Source of the DNA: Streptomyces catenulae
GTDB taxonomy: Bacteria; Actinomycetota; Actinomycetes; Streptomycetales; Streptomycetaceae
NCBI RefSeq assembly: GCF_000718015.1
Contig: NZ_JODY01000002.1
Span: 434,001 to 498,000, forward strand
Length of the DNA stretch: 64,000 nucleotides
Direction: 5' to 3'
The notes under the pieces were generated by a model, which worked only from the letters and a program-made list of their open reading frames with translations, ran no database searches and was not told the origin of the DNA. Shown here piece after piece: positions 58,752 to 64,000 of the stretch. The position numbers and the translations under genes are program-made. The first letter of the stretch is position 1, and the number at the start of each line of letters is the position of its first letter.

Positions 58752-59240
58752 GTGGTGAACGCCGTGGCCGCTGACCGGACCGCTACGGTCCGTCCGGAGA
58801 TCGCCCTGGCCTGGAAACGGGCCCGGCTCAACGGGCTGGACCCCGGGATGGAGGTGCGCGAGCCCTCACTCGCGGGCGTGGACCGGCGCAGCCGGTTGTC
58901 CGACGCGGCGTCCCCGGCGCTGAGCCGGATGCCCCACGACCTCTCCGGCACCCGCTCCAGCGTGCTGCTCGCCGACCGCACCTCCCGCATCGTCGAGCGC
59001 CGCCACCCCGGTTCGGGGGAGGCGGGCGCGCCGGACCGGGCGCGGGCCGCCCCCGGCAGCCGCTACGCCGAGGAGGTCTCGGCACCAACGCGCCGCCCAC
59101 GGCGTACGAACCGCGCCGCGGCCTCTCCGTCACCGGCACCGAACACCTCCTGGAGGCGCTGCACCCCTTCGCCCGCTACGGCGCCCCGCTCCTCCACCCG
59201 GTGCACCGCCGTCCGCCGGGCGTCCCCGACGCGACCGGCC
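58752..59240 (+). pseudogene. Frameshifted N-terminal remnant of a GAF-domain transcriptional regulator
   Basis: The reading starts at GTG 58752 with residues (Arg-Pro-Glu-Ile-Ala-Leu-Ala-Trp-Lys-Arg-Ala-Arg-Leu-Asn-Gly-Leu-Asp-Pro) typical of the start of GAF-type activators of alcohol or aromatic metabolism. About position 59078 the homology jumps to another frame (Leu-Gly-Thr-Asn-Ala-Pro-Pro-Thr-Ala-Tyr-Glu-Pro-Arg-Arg-Gly). A one-base deletion or similar shift is needed, and the C-terminal half is missing. It ends where the dehydrogenase remnant begins. Confidence 0.65.
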
Positions 59241-59249
59241 ACACGAAGG

Positions 59250-59694
59250 ACGCCCGCCCCGCTCCTCGGCCCGTTCCTGCAACGCGCCACCCATGTCATC
59301 GCCCCCACCCACGAGGACCCCGTCGAGGCGATCCGCCGTATCACCGGCCACGGCGCGGACCACTCCGTGGAGTGCATCGGCTTCGGACAGATGGTCCGCC
59401 AGGCCCTGGAGTGCCTGGCCTCGCCCGGCGTCTGCGCTCCGGTCGGCCTCCAGGGCCCCGGAGAACGACCTCACCCTCGACCAGGGCCCTCTGCTCTTCG
59501 GGCGGCGGCTCGTCGGCGTCATCGAGGGCGACGCCGATCCGCACACCTTCATCCCGCGGCTGATCGCGCTGTACCGCGAGGGGAGGTTCCCCTTCGACCG
59601 GCTGGTCGAGGTCTTCCCCGTCGACCGCATCAACGAAGCCGTCGACCTCGCGCACCACGGCAAGGTGACCAAAGCCGTGGTGACGTTCCGGTAA
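59250..59694 (+). pseudogene. C-terminal remnant of a zinc-type alcohol dehydrogenase
   Basis: About 59250-59455 reads Ala-Thr-His-Val-Ile-Ala-Pro-Thr-His-Glu-Asp-Pro-Val-Glu-Ala-Ile-Arg, like the NAD-binding half of aryl/benzyl alcohol dehydrogenases. From about 59456 the homology continues in another frame (Asn-Asp-Leu-Thr-Leu-Asp... Phe-Pro-Phe-Asp-Arg-Leu-Val) to TAA at 59692-59694. The catalytic N-terminal half is missing and one frameshift is present. The GAF regulator remnant just upstream is a usual neighbour of such genes, so both probably belonged to one locus that was deleted. Confidence 0.7.
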
Positions 59695-59716
59695 GCCGCC
59701 CCGGGCGGCCGCACAC

Positions 59717-59756
59717 GGAAAAGCCCGCCGATCCAGGTCTCCCCGGATCGGCGGGC
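59717..59756 (-). terminator. Terminator of tRNA-Pro
   Basis: A perfect 12-base inverted repeat (GCCCGCCGATCC at 59723-59734, GGATCGGCGGGC at 59745-59756, 10-base loop) is followed on the minus strand by TTTTCC. It lies 13 bases after the tRNA 3' end. Confidence 0.85.
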
Positions 59757-59769
59757 TCTCCGACAACTG

Positions 59770-59843
<74 letters not shown>

Positions 59844-59989
59844 ATGCTCGCCCGGCCGGTTCCCCGGCTGACCGCGCACGAGAACAATACCGCATGTCAG
59901 AGGGTGCGCGTTGCCACAATCCGGACGGGAGCGCACGCCCGGGCGGGCCACCGGGGCGGCCGCCCGGCGGACCGCGGGACTCCGGTCGC

Positions 59990-60913
59990 TCAGACCCGGG
60001 CGTCCAGCCAGGCCAGCAGGTCGCGCTGGACCTCGTCACGGTTGGTCTCGTGGAGGATCTCGTGCCGGGCACCCGGGTACGCGCGCCAGGTCAGGTCCTG
60101 GACACCGTGGTAGCGGTAGTCCTCCAGCATCTCGCTCACCTGCGTCAGCCGCTGGTTGCAGGGGTCCTCGGCACCGACCACGAGATGGACCGGCAGCCCG
60201 CGGGGCATCCGGGCGAGGTGCGCCGGGTCGTTGACCTTGCGGACCGCCTGCAGCCAGTCCAGGGCGAGCCCGGCGCAGAACGGGAAGCCGCACTGCTCGT
60301 CGGCGGCGTACCGGTCGACCTCGGCGTCGTCCCGGGTGAGCCATTCGAAGCCGGTGCGGTGGGTGAAGGCGTCGTTGAAGGAGCTGAAGGCGCGCGGCAG
60401 GAAACCGGACGGCGCGGTGCGGCCCCGCTCCGCGATCTCGGCCTCCAACTCCGCGATGGTGGAGTCGAGTTCCATGCCGGGCAGGGTCCGGAACGTCCCG
60501 CAGAGGATCAGCCCGGCGAGATCGGCGCCGTACTCCTGGGCGTAGTCGCGGGCGAGCATCGAGCCGAGGCTGTGGCCGAACAGCACCAGCGGGACGCCGG
60601 GGTGCTCGGCGGCGGCGTGGTCACCGAGGCGCTTGAGGTCGGTGACGATCGCCCGCCAGGCGTCCTCCCCCACCACCCCGAGGCCACCGGTCGACGCGGC
60701 GGTGGCGCCGTGCCCGCGGTGGTCGGAGGCGAGGACGCCGAAGCCGCGGGCGGTCAGGAAGCGGGCGAACCGGTCGTAGCGGCGGGCGTGTTCCGCCGCG
60801 CCGTGCGCGATCTGGACCAGGGCCCGGGGCTGCCCGGTCTCCGGCAGCCAGGTGTACGCGGCGATCCGGGCGCCGTCGGGGGCCTCGTGGAACTCCGGCT
60901 GAGGGGCCTGCAT
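59990..60913 (-). CDS. Alpha/beta hydrolase (monoacylglycerol lipase-like)
   Basis: 307 residues from ATG 60913. Lysophospholipase/monoglyceride lipase family. Oxyanion region His-Gly-Ala-Ala-Glu-His, Asp-His-Arg-Gly-His-Gly, nucleophile elbow Gly-His-Ser-Leu-Gly-Ser-Met, acid in Gly-Ala-Glu-Asp-Pro and catalytic His in Ala-Arg-His-Glu-Ile. Such enzymes cleave glycerides or related esters; the substrate here is not predicted. No signal peptide. Single gene, 180 bases from the GAF gene and 146 from the tRNA. Confidence 0.9.
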   Translation of the reverse strand: MQAPQPEFHEAPDGARIAAYTWLPETGQPRALVQIAHGAAEHARRYDRFARFLTARGFGVLASDHRGHGATAASTGGLGVVGEDAWRAIVTDLKRLGDHAAAEHPGVPLVLFGHSLGSMLARDYAQEYGADLAGLILCGTFRTLPGMELDSTIAELEAEIAERGRTAPSGFLPRAFSSFNDAFTHRTGFEWLTRDDAEVDRYAADEQCGFPFCAGLALDWLQAVRKVNDPAHLARMPRGLPVHLVVGAEDPCNQRLTQVSEMLEDYRYHGVQDLTWRAYPGARHEILHETNRDEVQRDLLAWLDARV

Positions 60914-61093
60914 GGGGCATCGTCTCCTGGGTGCGGGCGGAGGCCGCCCGGGTGGCGGCCGCATCGGCGGGACGCCCGCGCCGGATTGCGCCCACCGACC
61001 GGAGCCCCACCGGTCGCCACTCTCCCCTCCCGGACGGCGCCCCGCCAAGGGCCGGGCCGCCGGGGCGCGCCGGACGGCCCGGAACCGCCCGCC

Positions 61094-61675
61094 TCAGAAA
61101 CCGGCGGTCAACCCGTCCTCCCGCCGCTGGATCCGGGCGGCCAGCACGTACGCCGCCTTCTTGATCGCCGCCAGCCCCTCCTTCCCCCACGACCGCGGTT
61201 CGAGATCGACCACGCTGACCGTGCCCAGCGCCAACCCCGTACGGTCGAGCAGCGGCGCTCCCAGGTAGGCGCGGATGCCGGACTCGTCGACGATCGGATT
61301 CCCGGCGAACCGCGGGAAGTCGCGGACGTCCTCCAGGGCCAGCGCCTTGCGGCGGACGACGACGTGCGGGCAGTAGCCGCGGTCGCGGGGCAGCACCCGC
61401 AGATCGCCGCCGCAGCCCCGCGGCGCCCCCGGCACCCGGCCGCGCGGCGGGGTGTGGAGCCCGGCGAGGTACTGCCGCTCCTCGCCGAGGAGGTTCACCA
61501 CCCCGTACGGCGCCTTCAGTGTCCGGGCCACCTCGTGGGCGTAGGTGTCGAAGGCCGGCACCGGGGCGTCGCCGAGCCCCAACTCCCGCAGCCGGGCCGC
61601 CCGCCGCGGCGCCTCGGTGTCCACCGGGGTTCGCAGCAGATGCCGGTTCTGGTCGTACGCGGTGGGCCGGGTCAC
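61094..61675 (-). CDS. GAF-domain protein linked to the conservon
   Basis: 193 residues from GTG 61675, which overlaps the cvnD stop by four bases (GTGA). One GAF domain (Val-Asn-Leu-Leu-Gly-Glu-Glu-Arg-Gln-Tyr, Ala-Tyr-Leu-Gly-Ala-Pro-Leu-Leu) fills most of the chain; no output domain is seen. GAF domains bind small ligands; the overlap says it works with the CvnD GTPase, perhaps as a signal input. Cys residues lie at the centre (Gly-Cys-Gly-Gly, Tyr-Cys-Pro). Confidence 0.85.
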   Translation of the reverse strand: MTRPTAYDQNRHLLRTPVDTEAPRRAARLRELGLGDAPVPAFDTYAHEVARTLKAPYGVVNLLGEERQYLAGLHTPPRGRVPGAPRGCGGDLRVLPRDRGYCPHVVVRRKALALEDVRDFPRFAGNPIVDESGIRAYLGAPLLDRTGLALGTVSVVDLEPRSWGKEGLAAIKKAAYVLAARIQRREDGLTAGF

Positions 61676-62289
61676 GGCAGCTCCCAGGTCGCGGCGGGCA
61701 CCGGCGTGAGCAGATGCTGGACGAGTGCGACCAGGACGTGCGTGGCCGAGCCGCACCGCCGGGCGTCGCAGACCACGACGGGCACATCGGGCCCGAGGTC
61801 GACGGCGGTGCGCACCTCCTCGGGGGCGTAGTGGTGCGAGCCCTCGAACTCGTTGACGGCGACGACGAACGGGATGGCCCGGCGTTCGAAGAAGTCGACG
61901 GCGGCGAAGCAGTGGTCCAGCCGCCGGGTGTCGGCGAGGACCACCGCACCGAGCGCGCCGTTCGACAGCTCGTCCCACATGAACCAGAACCGCTCCTGAC
62001 CGGGCGTCCCGAACAGGTAGAGGATGTGCGACCGGTCGAGGGTGATCCGGCCGAAGTCCATGGCGACGGTGGTGGTGTCCTTGTCCTCGACACCGAGCAG
62101 ATCGTCGTGCCCGACGCTGATCTGGGTGAGCAGCTCCTCGGTGCTGAGCGGTTCGATCTCGCTGACCGCCCCGACGAAGGTGGTCTTGCCGACCCCGAAG
62201 CCGCCCGCGACCAGGACTTTCACGGCGGTCGGGAAGGCGGCCCCGCCGTCGGTCGGGGCCAGGGATTCACAGTCGGGTGCGCAGTCCAT
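61672..62289 (-). CDS. cvnD: Conservon GTPase CvnD
   Basis: 205 residues from ATG 62289. Small Ras-like GTPase of the actinobacterial conservon. P-loop Gly-Gly-Phe-Gly-Val-Gly-Lys-Thr-Thr, G3 Phe-Gly-Thr-Pro-Gly-Gln-Glu and G4-like Val-Asn-Glu-Phe. Conservons resemble eukaryotic G-protein switches on the membrane with a sensor kinase (CvnA), roadblock protein (CvnB) and CvnC. It overlaps cvnC by 23 bases and the GAF gene by four. Confidence 0.95.
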   Translation of the reverse strand: MDCAPDCESLAPTDGGAAFPTAVKVLVAGGFGVGKTTFVGAVSEIEPLSTEELLTQISVGHDDLLGVEDKDTTTVAMDFGRITLDRSHILYLFGTPGQERFWFMWDELSNGALGAVVLADTRRLDHCFAAVDFFERRAIPFVVAVNEFEGSHHYAPEEVRTAVDLGPDVPVVVCDARRCGSATHVLVALVQHLLTPVPAATWELP

Positions 62290-62662
62290 GCAGCACCGCC
62301 TCCAGAAGTGCTCGGTCGGTCCGGGGTGCGGGTCCCGCGGTCGCGGGGGCGTGGGCGGTGAGCGCACCGCAGTCGACGAGGTCGGCCAGGAGCACCTTGG
62401 TGACCACGACGGGCAGCCGCAGCTGACCGGCGACCTCCGCGACGGAGACCGGCACCCGGCACAGCGCCAGCGCCCGGGCGTGCTCCGGCCCCTGCGCCTC
62501 GGCCCGCCGCCCGGTCGCCCGGACCAGCGTCAGCAGATCGAACGGGGCGGTGGGCCGGGTCCGTCCGTTGCTGACGGTGTACGGGCGGACCAGACGGCCC
62601 GCCGCGTCGTCGTACCACGCGGGCTCCCGGCCGCCGTCGCGGCTGCGGTGGCACAGCGCCAT
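62267..62662 (-). CDS. cvnC: Conservon protein CvnC (DUF742)
   Basis: 131 residues from ATG 62662. DUF742 family: Pro-Tyr-Thr-Val-Ser-Asn-Gly-Arg-Thr, then a winged-helix-like Leu-Pro-Val-Val-Val-Thr-Lys-Val-Leu-Leu-Ala-Asp-Leu. Part of the Cvn complex. Two bases separate it from cvnB. Confidence 0.93.
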   Translation of the reverse strand: MALCHRSRDGGREPAWYDDAAGRLVRPYTVSNGRTRPTAPFDLLTLVRATGRRAEAQGPEHARALALCRVPVSVAEVAGQLRLPVVVTKVLLADLVDCGALTAHAPATAGPAPRTDRALLEAVLHGLRTRL

Positions 62663-62664
62663 CC

Positions 62665-63138
62665 TCAGCGTCCACCCGCCGGAGACTGCCGCCGCGCGGG
62701 GGTGATCAGGTACGGGCGGACGCTCTTGACCAGCATCCCCATCTCGTAGCCGAGGACCGCCACATCGGCCTCCCGACCGGCGATGACGGCCAGACAGGTG
62801 CCGGACCCGGCGGTGGAGACGAAGAGGAACGTCGACTCCAGCTCGACGACGACCTGGAGGACGTCGTCCCCCTCGCCGAAGCGGACCCCGGCGCTGCGGG
62901 CCAGCGAGTAGAGGCCGCAGGAGAGGGCCGCCAGATGGTCGGCGCTGTCCGGGTCGAAACCGTGGGCGGCCTTGACCAGCCCGTCGGAGGAGAGCAGCAG
63001 CGCGCTGCGGGCGTGCGGGACGCGCTGGACGAGACCGGTCAGCAGCCAGGAGAGGTCCGGCTGCGGACCGGCGTGCAGCGGAGGGGGCACCGGCGTGTGC
63101 GCGGGCGCGTGGGTCGGTGTGTGCAGATCACTCACCAT
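62665..63138 (-). CDS. cvnB: Conservon roadblock/LC7 protein CvnB
   Basis: 157 residues from ATG 63138; overlaps the end of cvnA by 11 bases. Roadblock/LC7 fold (Leu-Ser-Trp-Leu-Leu-Thr-Gly-Leu, Leu-Leu-Ser-Ser-Asp-Gly-Leu, Cys-Gly-Leu-Tyr-Ser-Leu). In conservons CvnB likely acts on the CvnD GTPase as a regulator. Confidence 0.95.
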   Translation of the reverse strand: MVSDLHTPTHAPAHTPVPPPLHAGPQPDLSWLLTGLVQRVPHARSALLLSSDGLVKAAHGFDPDSADHLAALSCGLYSLARSAGVRFGEGDDVLQVVVELESTFLFVSTAGSGTCLAVIAGREADVAVLGYEMGMLVKSVRPYLITPARRQSPAGGR

Positions 63139-64000
63139 GATGGGGCTCGTCTCCTCGGGGGCGGGCCGTCGGGGCCTCGGGGTCGGTGGGGCGGGGGTCG
63201 GTGGGGTCCGGCCCGTCGAAGGCCGGGCTCAGGGTGGGGCGGAAGGCGTCGCCCCCGGCCGAGTGCCCGGCCTCGAAGGCGTCGTCGGAGAGGCTGATGC
63301 CCCGCCGGAACGCGGCCATCAGGCCCGGGTCGTGCTCCGGTTCGGGTCCGGCGCGGTCGTCGGGGTGCCGCAGGATCGGTTCACCGCGCAATTCGGGCAC
63401 CAGGTGCTCCTGGCGCCGCCGCCGCGGCAGCAGGGGCCGGGGCCCGCCGCCCCGTTCCTCGGCGGACGCTCCGTGGGCGTCCGGGTCCGCTCCGGCGGGC
63501 TCGGCACTCCCCGCGGACGGGGCGTCACCGGGCGACGGCACCTGTCTCGGTGCTCCCGCACGGGGCGCCGCCCCCGGCCCGGAGAGCGGGGCACGGGCCG
63601 CCGGGATGGCCGGTCCGGGCAGCGCCTCCGACGCGGCGGGATACAGCTGCTCCGGACCGCCCGCGGCGTACCCGCGGTCCGCGCCGGACCCGGCAGCGGC
63701 GGTGCGCTCCCCGTCGGACGGCCCGAGCGGCGCGTCCCCGTGGGCGTCGGGCGCACCGTCGTCGAGCACCCCGGTGTCCTGGCACTCCGGTCCGAGCAGC
63801 TCCCGGGGCAGAACCAGGACGGCCTGCACCCCGCCGTAGATGTTGCTCTCCAGCCGCACCGCGATGCCGTGCCGCCGGGCCAGCGACGAGACGACGAACA
63901 GCCCGATCCGGCCGTCGGCCAGCAGCGCGTCCATGTCGACGTGTTCCGGGTCGGCGAGCAACCCGTTCATCCGCGTCCGCTCGTCCGGCGTCATGCCCAG
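63128..64000 (-). CDS. cvnA: Conservon sensor kinase CvnA (partial, N-terminus beyond the window)
   Basis: The last 290 residues of a nitrate/sulfonate-sensor-type histidine kinase. The HATPase G2 region is visible (Gly-Arg-Ile-Gly-Leu-Phe-Val-Val-Ser-Ser-Leu-Ala-Arg-Arg-His-Gly). A Pro/Ala-rich tail follows, ending in Arg-Arg-Gly-Ile-Ser-Leu-Ser-Asp-Asp. First gene of the conservon operon; its sensor and transmembrane part are outside. Confidence 0.88.
   Translation of the reverse strand: MGMTPDERTRMNGLLADPEHVDMDALLADGRIGLFVVSSLARRHGIAVRLESNIYGGVQAVLVLPRELLGPECQDTGVLDDGAPDAHGDAPLGPSDGERTAAAGSGADRGYAAGGPEQLYPAASEALPGPAIPAARAPLSGPGAAPRAGAPRQVPSPGDAPSAGSAEPAGADPDAHGASAEERGGGPRPLLPRRRRQEHLVPELRGEPILRHPDDRAGPEPEHDPGLMAAFRRGISLSDDAFEAGHSAGGDAFRPTLSPAFDGPDPTDPRPTDPEAPTARPRGDEPHHGE

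Overview
The window comes from a very GC-rich actinomycete, almost certainly a Streptomyces. Codon third positions are nearly all G or C, TTG/GTG starts follow AGGAG-like sites, and the gene families (a type VII secretion locus without eccE, a cvn conservon, a CofD-like protein, a large LuxR regulator) are typical of that genus.

About two thirds of the window is a type VII secretion (T7SS/ESX) locus. From right to left on the minus strand it reads eccD, eccB, two WXG100-like genes, a small helical gene, a long Gly/Pro-rich WXG-containing protein, a YbaB/EbfC-like protein, another small helical protein, and then one enormous gene that starts at 32068 and is still open at base 1. The visible part of that gene encodes 10,689 residues. 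It has an N-terminal WXG100-like domain with hydrophobic helices, long Ser/Thr/Pro linkers, beta-rich repeats, coiled coils, two tandem OTU-like cysteine-protease folds (the first without its catalytic Cys), a His/Cys caspase-like domain, and several thousand residues of helical repeats. Divergent from eccD lies eccC (three FtsK/SpoIIIE ATPase domains). After eccC come a mycosin-like protease that has lost its catalytic Ser, and a beta-helix protein fused to two EccA-like AAA+ domains. A response regulator and a GAF-PAS histidine kinase close the locus.

From 52472 to 58706 a plus-strand group holds a truncated, degenerate adenylate-forming protein, an apparently intact CofD/FbiA-like transferase, a GTP cyclohydrolase II fold fused to a LuxR DNA-binding domain, and a LAL-type LuxR regulator. 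The cyclohydrolase keeps its zinc cysteines but has lost many GTP-site residues, so it looks like an enzyme turned into a ligand-sensing transcription factor. PHO-box-like direct repeats lie in the divergent promoter between the two-component system and this group.

The right end contains remnants of a GAF regulator and an alcohol dehydrogenase (pseudogenes), a tRNA-Pro(GGG) with its own terminator, an alpha/beta hydrolase, and a conservon (cvnA partial, cvnB, cvnC, cvnD) with a GAF-domain gene coupled to its end.
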